DNA of 64,000 bases, taken from NCBI GenBank assembly GCA_003864495.1, contig ML133495.1, forward strand, positions 1,043,294 to 1,107,293. The letters are read 5' to 3'. The DNA comes from Nemopilema nomurai. Taxonomy: Eukaryota > Cnidaria > Scyphozoa > Rhizostomeae > Rhizostomatidae. The first letter of the stretch is position 1, and every line of letters begins with the position of its first letter. Under the pieces are notes generated by a model that was not told the origin of the DNA, ran no database searches, and saw only the letters and a program-made list of their open reading frames with translations. This document shows, in pieces, positions 12,301 through 23,825 of this stretch. The position numbers and the translations under genes are program-made.

Positions 12301-15300
12301 AGGTGACAGTGAAAAAACAATTAACCGGAAATATAGCGAGGCGCCAAAGCAAATATACTCCTTATCCCTGCCAATGTTCAGGGATCCCGGAGCAATCAAA
12401 GTTAATTTGATTCAGAGAATGTTTCTCCCCAAATTTTGAAGGAATCTGGCACCTTCCTAACCCAACACTCTGCTGCATGAATTTTTGTTGGAGGGGGATG
12501 AACTAAAAATTCCGAAAAAGCAAAGTTTTCTATATTTGTGTCTTTGTTCAGGAATGATAAGGCAACCATTGCGGCCTATTGCGGCACATTGCAGCCTTGA
12601 CACAGCGGACGCCGAATAAAGGCAGGAGAGGCAGACTTTGCCAAACAGTTTCGCCCTGTTTACGTATACGTATTCGATTAACCTCTTGTTTGTTTATAAA
12701 TCTCCTACTTATTCTCTATTATGCAATTTGTAGGTTCACTTCCATTCACATGTCACGCATGTGATTTTGAAATAATTGAAATGACTTCCATTCAAGGCCA
12801 TCGCTATGGGGTGGGGGCTAAGGGGTGTAACACCCCCACTTCAAAATAGATTGCAGGAAATGATCACTGGAAATGTGAAACTGCAAATGTTCTTGTTGTG
12901 CCTATCGCCCCCGCCCTATCACTCGTTCGTGTGTAAGCTCTTTGCCTTGTGTCAAATAGCGCAGATACCATCATCGCTCTCCAGGTTAATTTTAATAAGC
13001 ACCCCAAACTAGGTATTGTGCTACTACAATGCCAATTATTTTCAAATTAAAAACTCTACCATCACAAAATTTGTAAATAAACAAGGAGTCTCCAAATTCC
13101 CCTTCACACGAAAAGCGCTTGGAAACTCAAAGCGGCGTGAGCTGAGATAAAGTTTTTCTAAATATCTTTTGTTATGATTGTTAAAATCTTCCTTGGCCCC
13201 TCCACTTTCCAACCTGCGTCGAAGCCCATGTGAGTTCGGTGTTTTGTCTGAACCCTTGTAGTGTTCACGAAAGAGAGGAAAAACTGAAAGAAACTCAAGC
13301 GCTCTGAGCTCAATTCGACTTTTCAAAGCAGCGTGAAAATTTCCGTGTGCACAGAATAGTTTTCATTTCGAAGCGAGCAGAGAAAAGCCTTGTCTCTCGG
13401 GGTGGATTTTTTTTTGGTGGTTGTTTTATTTGAATTATTGCTCATTTTAATCAGATTGTTTATATTTCTTGCCCGCATTGAGAAAGAGGCAACATTTTCA
13501 CGCATCTTTGACTTTTGACATGTGACTAAACCTGGCATTGAATTGAAAATCTATTAATAAGTCGTGCTCACAGGCTGGGTGACTTGTCAACGCTTTCTGT
13601 GACACATTACACAGGCAGATTTAGGCTACGTTCACATTGCTCCGTTTTCATTTCTATCTGTTTTTGTAAATAAAAACGCGGTCCGTTCACATATCTCCGT
13701 TTCAAGATGAAAGCGCTATGAAAACGATTGGCGTTCTCATTGCTCTAGCAAAAACACAGTCACGGCCTCCCTTTCAACGCGAGCCCTTTTACCCCAAAAT
13801 TGGCGTCAAACCGAAACCCACACACGAAGACAGGCCATTCCTAATTTTGCATCAAGGAATCGATAAAAAATTGCATCAAGAAATTGCTTTGAAAATTAAA
13901 TAGTAAACGAAATGATGGCTATGCAACTCCGAGCAAGAGCAAAAGCAACAAGATTTGAACAACAGTCGTTTTTGCTCCAATGTCAGCTACTTTGAAATTA
14001 CAACAGTAATGTGATTATTGGCGCCTCCAGAATGGAATCTTGCTGCTGTTGTTAGCGTTTTCAAACGTCTCCATTTTTGGCGTTCATATTGAAAACGGAC
14101 CGTTTTCAAAACTCACCGTTTTCAGATTTATGCGTTTTCGTTAGCGTTTTCAAAAAGCTCCGTTTTCACAGCGGAGCGATGTGAACGCAAGGCCAAAACG
14201 GATATGTTTTGCTCCGTCTTCATATGGAAACGGGGCAGTGTGAACGGGGCCTTACTCGTGTCGCATTTCGCACGACGACACGTAAGGAAATGAAAGTGTA
14301 TTTGCGCAGAGTGTCTTATTTAACTAGCTTAAAATCATAAAGCAACGAAAACACACAAATCTGTCTCTTTTACTGATTTTACAATTAACGAATGAGTCAA
14401 AAAGGGTACTTGGAAAAAGTTTAGAATACAACTGTAAGCTAAAATTTCCATTCATGTTATTTTCTTTTACTTTCTAACGTTTACTTTAAAACAATGATTT
14501 TTCTTTCAATATAACGACATTCATTGCGATATCCCTCCCCAATACAAGACAATTTTGTTTGGAAACTGGGACCTGCCATCCAATAACTTGCCAATCACAC
14601 TAACAACATATCTATGGTGGGGTGAACGATTGTAGCTTTATTTACAAAGAAGCTCCGATCTTTTACGAAGTAGCTGCCAACAAACCGAAGCCGCATTGTC
14701 TTGTAAAGGAATTCATTTCTTAGCGAAAATTAGTCCTTGGAAATCCTTGTTTTTAACTGCGAATTTACAATTCTTTGCGACAAGATTGCACTCGCAAAGT
14801 ATATTGGGGTGAATTATATTAAAGTGTTGCGAAGCATGTTACAGCTTGTAAAAGGCTGAATCGCTATCGAGTTTTTTTGCGAAGGGCTTAGTGCGTGCTT
14901 GAAACTTTCCCGCGCGCTTCATAACAGGCTGTTCTCGCCAAAAAAACATGAAAGTTCCCGCAGACAAGTTGAAAGCTATCACACTATGACACTGAAATCG
15001 AAGCGTGGCACTTAGATACGCAGTTTTAACACTTGGATGCACCGAGAAAGCACTTAGAAGCATACAGAATGCACTTGGAAGACGAGATTACCCGCAGGCA
15101 TCGCAACAAGCCAGCCACTTAGATACAGAGTTTAAACGCTTGGATGCACCGAGGAAGCACTTTAAAAGTATACATAATAAACCCATGGACCGCAGAGCGG
15201 GATAGAAGAAGGCTTTAGCTCCCACCGAATAATTTCCAACATTTATTTTTTTAACCATAGTTAGTTAGAAACTATAATTTTTTTCCACCCTCGATACTCC

Positions 15301-18300
15301 CAAGAAATATTTCTTTTGAGCATGAATATATTCTTGAAGCTTTCTCATTTCTCTCAAATCTCAAATCTCAAATATAAATTTCTTTCATATCGCAATATCC
15401 ACACGTAATATATCTGCAGAAATTAACATTTTGTATGTACGGAATTGTATATACATCTACAGCTACATTATATCAATGCAATCGTACAAACGCACAGTTG
15501 TGAGTTTAATCATTCCTCCGGCACAAGGCTGTGGGGCAGCGCCCGGTTAGTTTTCCTTATTTTTATCTCAGTTTTCTGACATCGAGCAAAATTAATTATG
15601 CAGTGAAAGGAAATCAGAATCAACCAAAAAATCTTGTCCCTCCAGCCCATACTACCGCTGGCAATTCCTATTTCGCGCCACTGGCAGTCTTTATCGTACT
15701 ACTTTTGGAACATATAATTTTCAAACATAAACTACCTTCTCGATACAGTTATACAAGAATAAAAATAAAGCAGATCCATTGGTAGAAAAATTTGCTCTGC
15801 CAAGATCAGCTTTGCCTAGCGACTAGGCCTTATTTTCGTGTTTGGAGGGGGTGAGCCCCCATGCCCCCTCGAGTGATGCCTATGACTCAAAAGCTACCAG
15901 GAATCAAACATTTTACCAAACGTTCTTTCATAACTTTCAGAATGATTCTTTCATAAGCGATGTTTATCCCTAAGTAGTAAAGCTTTACTAACTTCAATTT
16001 CCTTTTGTACAATTCATATCTTTTTCTTCTTCTTATTATTCCATTCGTATTATTATTCTATTTGTGTTATTATTCTGCTATTATTTTGTGTTATTATTTT
16101 GTTTATATAATTATTCGATCCAGGGGTAAAGCTATCGGGGGTGGGGGTGGTGGTCGGAGGGGACTGCGACACCCCCCAAAAGTCATGAATTTGTTTTTTA
16201 TTCGACACACTTAACATTTTTAATGCCTATTCGGCACACTTGATAGTAAATAAAGAAATAAAGACATAATTATAGTTGGTAGAATATTTGACTGTATTAT
16301 AATATTTGATAGATCTTCACATTTTTTTGTTACATTTAAATTTATTTCATTGAGAAAATTATGTCGTTTTTATGTCGACCTTAAGGAAAATACTAAACTT
16401 TGAAATAAGCCCCCTTCGAATAAGCCGCCCTTCGAATAAGCCCCCACCAAACAATTAATTTTTGCAAATAAGCCTCCGGGGGCTTATTCGAGGATTTACG
16501 GTATTTGTTACGCTCTTTTATCCATAATTTCAATCCCCTACATTAGGACTTTCCGACTCTCCATTTGAGCGATTTTTTCTGGATCTCATTAGAATCGACC
16601 GCATCACGTTATTTAAGTGAAAACATAATAACATAACCCCGAAATCGATTGAAACCATCAAAGCTATATCCTAGTTCTAAGGGCAATGCAGGTACTGTTC
16701 AGCCATTGGGCTAGCAGGGGCTATAGCGAACCTCCCCAGATTTTTGCAATAAGAGGTTAGAAAATTTTCAGAAAAGTTAGCACCTACGGCCCTAACGCGA
16801 CTTTAGAAAATTTACACTCACGGATCCTAAGTAGTAGCAGTTCATTTTCTTGGCGTCTTATCTTATTAGTCAATTTTCACATTAATTAGTTGATATATTC
16901 AATTTTACATCAATTTTACATTTACACTTGATATATTGTTTTGTGGAGTTTAGTTTTTACGGGTTTCAACTTGCCAACTTACAGGCGAAATATAAATGTA
17001 CCGGCGACGAGGGATCGAAATAAAATAAAAACAGTCAAATATTCCACCAACTATAATTATGTCTTTATTTCTTATTTACTATCAAGTGTGCCGAATAGGC
17101 ATTAAAAATGTTAAGTGTGTCGAATAAAAAGCAAATTCATGACTTTTCGGGGGTGTCGCAGTCCCCTCCGACCACCACCCCCCCCCCGATAGCTTTACCC
17201 TGGATCGAATAATAACATAAACAAAATAATAACACAAAATAATAACAGAACAATAACACAAATAGAATAATAATACGAATGGAATAATAAGAAGAATAAA
17301 GACAGATATGAATTGTACAAAAGGAAATTGAAGTTAGTAAAGCTTTACTACTTAGGGATAAACATCGCTTATGAAAGAATCATTCTGAAAGTTATGAAAG
17401 AACGTTTGGTAAAATGTTTGATTCCAGGAAGCTTTTGAGTCATAGGCATCACTCGAGGGGCATGGGGGCTCACCCCCTCCAAACACGAAAATAAGGCCTA
17501 GTCGCGAGGCAAAGCTGATCTTGGCAGAGCAAATTTTCTACCAATGGATCTGCTTTATTTTTATTCTTGTATAACTGTAGCGAGAAAGTTGTATAACATG
17601 TCAAAAGTCAAAGATGCGTGAAAATGTTGCCTCTTTCTCAATGCGGGCAAGAAATATAAACAATCTGATTAAAATGAGCAATAATTCAAATAAAACAACC
17701 ACCAAAAAAAAATCCACCCCGAGAGACAAGGCTTTTCTCTGCTCGCTTCGAAATGAAAACTATTCTGTGCACACGGAAATTTTCACGCTGCTTTGAAAAG
17801 TCGAATTGAGCTCAGAGCGCTTGAGTTTCTTTCAGTTTTTCCTCTCTTTCGTGAACACTACAAGGGTTCAGACAAAACACCGAACTCACATGGGCTTCGA
17901 CGCAGGTTGGAAAGTGGAGGGGCCAAGGAAGATTTTAACAATCATAACAAAAGATATTTAGAAAAACTTTATCTCAGCTCACGCCGCTTTGAGTTTCCAA
18001 GCGCTTTTCGTGTGAAGGGGAATTTGGAGACTCCTTGTTTATTTACAAATTTTGTGATGGTAGAGTTTTTAATTTGAAAATAATTGGCATTGTAGTAGCA
18101 CAATACCTAGTTTGGGGTGCTTATTAAAATTAACCTGGAGAGCGATGATGGTATCTGCGCTATTTGACACAAGGCAAAGAGCTTACACACGAACGAGTGA
18201 TAGGGCGGGGGCGATAGGCACAACAAGAACATTTGCAGTTTCACATTTCCAGTGATCATTTCCTGCAATCTATTTTGAAGTGGGGGTGTTACACCCCTTA

Positions 18301-20931
18301 GCCCCCACCCCATAGCGATGGCCTTGAATGGAAGTCATTTCAATTATTTCAAAATCACATGCGTGACATGTGAATGGAAGTGAACCTACAAATTGCATAT
18401 AGAGAATAAGTAGGAGATTTATAAACAAACAAGAGGTTAATCGAATACGTATACGTAAACAGGGCGAAACTGTTTGGCAAAGTCTGCCTCTCCTGCCTTT
18501 ATTCGGCGTCCGCTGTGTCAAGGCTGCAATGTGCCGCAATAGGCCGCAATGGTTGCCTTATCATTTCTGAACAAAGACACAAATATAGAAAACTTTGCTT
18601 TTTCGGAATTTTTAGTTCATCCCCCTCCAACAAAAATTCATGCAGCAGAGTGTTGGGTTAGGAAGGTGCCAGATTCCTTCAAAATTTGGGGAGAAACATT
18701 CTCTGAATCAAATTAACTTTGATTGCTCCGGGATCCCTGAACATTGGCAGGGATAAGGAGTATATTTGCTTTGGCGCCTCGCTATATTTCCGGTTAATTG
18801 TTTTTTCACTGTCACCTTTAGTGAACAAAGGAAACTTCGAACTTTGGGGAAGCACGCTTCAATACTAACACCACAGTAGGAATCAAAATAGGTTGCAACT
18901 CTGCAACAGCATCAATGTTTTTATTCAATAAGTGTACGATCGTAGAAAAGACAGATATATACTATACAGTTAATGCTACTGAATGTAGATCCTAGATACA
19001 ACAGAGGATGTAGCAAATCATTTGGCGAGATCACTCGAATAATACTGAAGAATTCTACTTTTTGCCGGGAAACTATTTGGCGGGAACTACAGTCTTGTCT
19101 CTACTCATATCAGTGTTTTGGACGATGAATGGTTTGGGTTTCATCCTTCCATGTTATACTTTGGTGAGTTCATTTTTGGTACTGTCCTGATATATTCTAC
19201 CTATGATTCGGATATATCCTAACATATCAAATGTGTATCATCGGGAGCCAAAAGCCATATTTTGCTTTTACAGATCGGGAATCATTGCCATTTAGCGGCT
19301 TATTCTTGAAATGGTATTTTCGAAGTGAGGTGTTTTTTTGCAAAATAGGACTTGAAAAGCACATTAAGAGGAACAACACTAAGTTTTCGAAATACTTGTA
19401 CATAGTTCCATAAACCCTATTATTTTCGAGGTTTTTGACGAAGCGGACAGTAGGACCTCGATGATGCCCGTGCCTTTGACACTTGTTCCCGTTTGGTTAG
19501 AATAAATATAATCATAATAAATTGCATTTTCGCATCTTTCTGATGTCAGCCTATCTTAACAGAGTCTACTTTGATGGCTCGGAATATTTTCGAATCAGTT
19601 CATTCTCAAAGGTCGGCCTTTGTTAGAAGCATTGTACATTTGCGGGTGAAGCTATGAAGGAGCAGCGCGGACCATCAAAGGCGCTCGCACCTCGCGCGGT
19701 TGTCATCATTAATTTTCGGATTAATGACACCTTGAGATCGAAAACTGGAAATCTAGCCCTCTGATTGGTCCAGCCCACAACTACGGTCTATAACTCATGA
19801 GATAGCGTATAGACGGCATTCGAGCGTAGTCTTCGTATTTTCATTCTGGTTTTGGCGTGGATTTTCTGCTTATGATATGGAGGCTGTTATTTTACTTACC
19901 CAGCTTTAAAATAATAAGTGTAATGATTGTCTAGCTTACAAAATCAATTCCATTACTTTTAATTAAGGATACAATAAAAATTGCCCACCATTGAAAAGGG
20001 ACAATTAAGCTTGAAAAATGTCTTGATTTTGGTTGGCTAGGCCTGTGCCAGTATCCTGTTCACATTTGTACTTTACATTGAAACCAGAAACAAAGAGTAT
20101 CACTAATTATCTTGTAAAAACATGTGGTTTGAATTCTAACCACTAAGCTAGACCAAATTTAACAACATTCTAGTCTCCTTGTGGTTGTGCAAATGTGCAA
20201 AAAACAGACTTACATGTGTGGTGGCATTTCATACATGTTCCTTGACCTGTAGTCCTCGATGTATTTGTTTCCATAAATTGGAATACTTTTGTATGGATTT
20301 ATAGAAACAATAACATCTCCAATATATGTCTAGAAAAAATTAGTATGCCAGTATTTTCTCACCAGAAAGTAGAACAACTAATGGCAAGCCTTTGATCTAT
20401 GTTTTTTGTAGCCTGTGTTTCCTAATGTCATATCAAATATATGTAAAGTAACTAATACAATGCAACTCAGAAGTCGTTCAAAAAAAGTGGAAGAATTTAT
20501 TTGCAATTTCAATATATGTATTGATAACAAAAATAGAAAAATTTTGGATCAACATGTATGTCCTACAAACTGGCTTCCATGGTTTTAAACCCAATCAAGA
20601 AATAGACAAATGTGATCATTATTTGAAATAATTGCTTTGAAAAAAACTCTTGCTTAAGGTATTTTTTCTCATTAAGGGATTGTTCTACAAAAGCATAAAA
20701 AGATTTGGGTTTGATTTTGCAACATTGTAATGAAGATAAGAGACCCAGGAGAGAATAATATGTGTTAAATCTATGGTGAAAACTGTTGCAATATAAAAAG
20801 AGGCTCTGCAGATAAACATAACTCACGTATATCTTGTTCTCTTTAAACCTGATTTTTAGATTCTCGACAAGGGCCTCTTCAGTCAGAGGATCCAAGAGAA
20901 CCATGTCAGAAACACCAACATGATTGTCCAT
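366..20931 (-). CDS. MYO1B: Class I unconventional myosin (Myo1a/b type), motor and IQ neck; tail off the window
   Basis: Actin-based, membrane-linked monomeric motor. Exons in transcript order: 20931-20827 (ATG), 20329-20214, 9940-9846, 9380-9276, 8881-8835, 8538-8475, 8081-8068, 7932-7848, 7484-7378, 7231-7087, 6650-6532, 6364-6278, 6015-5947, 5610-5506, 5125-5063, 4835-4782, 4380-4246, 3808-3694, 3437-3382, 3235-3170, 2795-2728, 2544-2473, 2308-2230, 2049-1981, 1786-1694, 1529-1473, 1154-1086, 830-756, 497-366. All phases join, giving 822 codons with no stop. Motifs: P-loop GESGSGKT at residues 98-105, switch I NDNSSRFGKY near 150-159, switch II DIYGFE at 378-383, and [19 protein letters not shown] in the lower 50K domain. 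The motor ends near residue 680 and is followed by about three IQ-like segments ([35 protein letters not shown]). A Glu sits 16 residues before DALCK, at the TEDS position. The start was chosen because [16 protein letters not shown] matches the Myo1b N-terminus as I know it. The membrane-binding TH1 tail must lie left of position 1. Assignment to Myo1a/b rather than another class I subgroup is from memory of the family. Confidence 0.93.
5335..5389. repeat. Small hairpin with flanking direct repeat
   Basis: GTGCCTACTTG occurs at 5335-5345 and again at 5379-5389. Between the copies, GTTAACTGT and ACAGTTAAC form a hairpin. It lies in a myosin intron. No function is apparent; it could be the trace of a small insertion or a replication-slippage product. 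Confidence 0.5.
8068..8081 (-). other. 14-nt microexon of the myosin gene
   Basis: Between the exons ending GGFISN and starting SRVVHQ, the motor needs the conserved residues YLLEK. A 14-nt piece at 8081-8068, preceded by ..TTTCAG and followed by GTTGGT, supplies exactly these residues. It restores phase: one base comes from the upstream exon, and the downstream exon starts at phase 0. The donor is non-optimal, but without this piece the frame and the conserved motif are both lost. Confidence 0.8.
10804..11115 (+). pseudogene. Protein-like open frame remnant in the myosin intron (possible retroelement fragment)
   Basis: The plus-strand frame starting at 10811 reads about 57 codons with balanced, protein-like composition (e.g. 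[20 protein letters not shown]), hits one TAG, and continues open for about 50 more codons. It sits just left of the fold-back element. I do not recognise the family. A decayed gag-like or other mobile-element protein is one possibility; chance is another. Confidence 0.25.
13624..14251. mobile_element. 628-bp MITE with TTA target duplication (PIF/Harbinger-like)
   Basis: The ends are inverted repeats: left GGCTACGTTCACATTGCTCC, right (reverse complement) GGCCCCGTTCACACTGCCCC. TTA flanks both ends (13621-13623 and 14252-14254). The interior is rich in CCGTTTTC/GAAAACGG words, some forming sub-palindromes. A three-base TTA duplication with GGC...GCC termini is typical of PIF/Harbinger-type non-autonomous elements. 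No coding capacity was seen. It is nested in the left-arm-only block. Confidence 0.8.
15009..15174. repeat. Two-copy direct repeat, period 107 bp
   Basis: CACTTAGATAC..AGTTT..AAC.CTTGGATGCACCGAG.AAGCACTT occurs at 15009-15067 and again at 15116-15174, with scattered changes. It may be a relic of a satellite or of a minisatellite inside a transposon. Only two copies are present here. Confidence 0.6.
16403..16503. repeat. Short palindromic repeat with AATAAGCCCCC words (MITE-like)
   Basis: Three tandem TTCGAATAAGCC(C/G)CCC-type words are followed, after about 25 bp, by GGGGGCTTATTCGAGGATTT ACGGTA, which is their inverted copy. This forms a small hairpin in the loop of the fold-back element. 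The terminal GGATTTACGGTA resembles the end of the hairpin at 53370-53449, so both may belong to one widespread short family. Confidence 0.6.
17031..19887 (-). repeat. Right arm of the fold-back element
   Basis: A 2857-bp inverted copy of the left arm minus its 2.2 kb extra block. It starts at the palindromic join ACAGTCAAATATTCC (17031) and ends at GGCTGT (19887). It carries the same non-coding GC-rich patches as the left arm, e.g. the GGGGTG/CACCCCC region near 17150-17210, paired with 16130-16190. Confidence 0.85.
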
Positions 20932-23825
20932 TTTGACCCTTCACAATGCAGTTGCACAGCTGCAGCTAAACTAAAGAATCAAAGGCAAAAATCATGGTTT
21001 AAAAATATTGCTTGTATTTGAAATGCATTTTAGAAACTATGGTTTCTGCTGTCCAAGCATTAACAAAGAGAAATCAGTTAACCTGCCCAACAGCTATCAT
21101 AAGGAATATGTCAAACTGTATGTAAACCATTTTTCTCAAATTTTTCTCTTTCTTTTTCCTTATGGTCATCAATAGACAACAAGGCAAATGGAAGGTTTTT
21201 TATTTGGAAGTTTTATTATGGTTCAGATCACAGGCTTTGATTTTCTGCAGGGAATAAGTTCTTAGTTGGGCAAAAAGGAACCTATCAGAAAACAAATCCA
21301 ACATTCCTGTAAATGATTCCAATGTAGCCACACACGAAACGGAAATTAATAGGTCTTAATTTAATCGTGTCAGCACCGTGTAACTTTTAAATCTCCGTAT
21401 TACCAGCCAAAATACACAGCTCTTTGACTTTGGCAATAAAAAATTTAAATGAAGATTAAAACTTTCATAAGCCCAGAGGATTGTATAAATTTAGTTAACT
21501 ATGAAACTGAGAAATTACGGTATTCATACTTGGGTGTAGCCCTAGTTCTATTCAAAAAATTGTAGAGGACCATACTAACAGGTTCTTCGTTGCAAAGTCC
21601 TTGCACTTGTATATCGTTGAAACAACAAAATTACGCACAAAAATATTCAAAGTAAATATGGAAAGCATCTCAAAAGCCGTGCTATGAGAAAAATAACCTT
21701 GACGACCTAAAGTTAAGTACGAAAAAATCACACCTCACCCGGCTAAAGTGTTTGGTTTGGGATTGATAGTCGATTTGACAATGAAAACTTCATTTCAGCA
21801 ACAGCATTGCCTAATCATATTGATACACAATTCGTTAATTGTATATAAATATATATTCTAGGCATCTATAAAACGGCCTTGATAACTTGATGTCATTGAA
21901 CCTTCGACCGAATATAATATACACCCACCTTTCCGTATATGGTCCTTCCTGGGCACTCCTTCAAAGTAATATTTTCCGTGGGGATTTCACTTCGAGTTTG
22001 GCGAAATGTTGTCTGCTTTGACTACATTTAATTGTGGCAGTTTAGAAAAGGGGTAGAAAATCCACTGCGCTTGACGATATCACATAGTGTATGCGAAGAA
22101 ATCGCTTCAAGATTCATCCGGAAATACGAGACGCATGATCAGTCGGGTGTACATCAAATGAAATGATAATAAACAAAGCCGATGTCGCGCACATGCACTG
22201 ATTTGAAAACCAGAGATTACAGCGGGCAGACCACTTTGGAAATCATAACGAGGCTAGAGACAGATTTGTTGTTATGGCAATGCGATCGTCAACGTTCTTT
22301 CCGTGACGTCACAAAAAGCCTTCAAAACGTAGAAAATTATTTCAGTGTATCAAATTAAATTCTGAAACAAATGCCAAGTGCAATTTTCCAAAATAACTGT
22401 GATTGTAAACACTACATCTAGGCTATTTTAGAAAAAAGCAAAATTACACAACTGCGTTGGCTGGTAGGTGTGTTTTTCTTCAAAATACACAGCATAAAAT
22501 TTGATCCCTCTTTACATACCCACCAAACACCAGGGAGTAAAAATTTCCCATGACTTCGTCCAAATTAAAATTGAAATGGAAAGCCTAATTTCGACACAAC
22601 ATATCCACAACTTCTAACACAGTAAAACCAGACAGATAAAGAAATGCCTGGAATTTTTAGAATCGGACCAGGGCAGGAGACCAAGTGAGTCTGAACAAGG
22701 CACATCGGAAGTTTGGCTTAAAACTCTTCCTCAGTGAGAACCCACAAATCCTTGGCTGTGGTTCAAGTACGCCGTGAGTAAGCATGGTCATCCTATCCTT
22801 ACTTGAATTTCTTAGCACAACAGTTATTCAGGATCATCTTCTCGCAACTTGCACCCAAAGGAAACCAACAGCCGCCCACCAAAAGCAGCTCCCACCACCA
22901 CAACTTTTGTGCGGCTGCCATGCTACCATCTTTATGCAAAGATAGTAAATCACTTGCAAACATTTATATGTGAACTCAGCCCAACGAAAATCTCCACGTA
23001 GCAAATGTTACACACAGGCTCAGGGATAAATTATATTACAAATAAATAAAATAAAGATCCATATTCAGCAGGCCTTCTTCATTCGCTTTGAATCTGGCAT
23101 ATACAGTACGTTTTAAAGTGAGAATCTTGTATCATTAATCATAATTTCAATATCTTGAAGTTATCTTCCTAGGTAAATGCGTATTTCTCTTGTATAATTA
23201 TGGCTACTTTTGGGTTAATACTTTGTCTCATAATACTAATAGAGTTGTTTTTGGAACCACTTTGCTCCTCATAAAGATCGCATGCGCAAAGAGCTAACTC
23301 TATCACAGAGAGGTCAGAGAGGTTAGCGAGACAACGCTGGACAGGGTTTTTCTTATGGCAGACTTTCAACAGAAAAACACACAACTTGATGAAATATCAA
23401 AACAGTAACTTTTCTACTAATTGTAACAGCCAAACTAGCACCCATCTGAAAATAAAATACGCTTGACATAAAACACCATGCAATGTTAACTTCAAAATGG
23501 AAACAATGTGATTTGCTGCACCACTCAATAACAACAAGATGCTTCTCGCCGTTCGCAAAATACTTATCTTCTTATTGAAACAAAGCGTTTCAATGATTTA
23601 AAATGCTTTCGAAGATACAGCTGTGGTGCATATTCCACTGCTGAGATGTCACACATTTAAGTACAGCAACAATCTTGTGATGTGTGTATATGGTACTTAA
23701 CACGACACATATTTCATGAGCAGACGTGTAATATGACCCAATATTAAACATTGATCGGTACAAACAGAACTTTTGCATATGTGCGTGAAACAGCAATTAA
23801 TATTGACTGGCAGATTCGCCATTTC
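20932..23825. other. Intergenic: myosin upstream region and PDSS1 downstream region
   Basis: Both neighbours are on the minus strand, so this holds the presumed myosin promoter and 5' UTR (toward 20932-22300) and the PDSS1 3' UTR (toward 23825). Short open frames exist (for example 23169-23384, minus) but none looks like a conserved protein. No RNA gene was recognised. Confidence 0.5.

Larger units (their letters stand above)
13524..15727. other. 2.2 kb block present only in the left arm
   Basis: Arm homology stops after GACATGT at 13523 and resumes near 15728 (CTACCTTCTCGATACAG against CTTTCTCGCTACAG in the right arm). The block is either an insertion in the left arm or a deletion from the right arm. 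It contains a MITE (13624-14251) and a two-copy direct repeat (15009-15174). No clear target duplication was seen at its edges, which favours a deletion in the right arm, but this is not certain. Confidence 0.75.
11231..16295 (+). repeat. Left arm of the fold-back element
   Basis: Pairs with 17031-19887 in inverted orientation, except for the block at about 13524-15727, which has no partner. Small differences from the right arm are visible, such as a single T/C change near 11489 and a one-base indel near 12720. The copies are therefore near-identical but not a simple duplicated read. Confidence 0.85.
11231..19887. mobile_element. Large fold-back (long inverted repeat) element, TA-flanked
   Basis: The sequence from 11231 inward is the reverse complement of the sequence from 19887 inward. 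The termini are ACAGCC...GGCTGT. Immediately outside, both sides carry TA, compatible with a 2-bp target duplication. The left arm spans 11231-16295 (including a 2.2 kb extra block), the right arm 17031-19887, and the loop 16296-17030. Arm identity is very high: open frames at 13042-13326 (minus) and 17793-18077 (plus) encode the same 94 residues, and 12806-13012 (plus) equals 18107-18313 (minus) over 68 residues. No recognisable transposase was found, so it looks non-autonomous. The class is unknown; the TA flank would suit a Tc1/mariner-type mechanism but could be chance. Confidence 0.85.
9941..20213 (-). other. 10.3 kb myosin intron 2, expanded by mobile DNA
   Basis: Bounded by the exon ending EMPPH at 20214 and the P-loop exon starting at 9940. 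All other introns seen in this gene are under about 1 kb, so this one is exceptional. Most of its length (8657 bp) is the fold-back element at 11231-19887. The remaining flanks at 9941-11230 and 19890-20213 hold no myosin exon. Reading phase across the intron is intact (CAC AT + A). Confidence 0.85.

Noticed and set aside
13042..13326. 94-codon open frame duplicated in both arms as a transposase
   Set aside because: It has no catalytic motif or family resemblance. Its preservation is explained by the near-identity of the arms rather than coding selection.
11231..19887. Palindrome as a sequencing hairpin artefact (read turned back on itself)
   Set aside because: The arms differ by a 2.2 kb block and scattered bases, there is a 735-bp unpaired loop, and matching TA flanks mark both ends. 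An assembly error is not fully excluded, but a simple turned-back read is.
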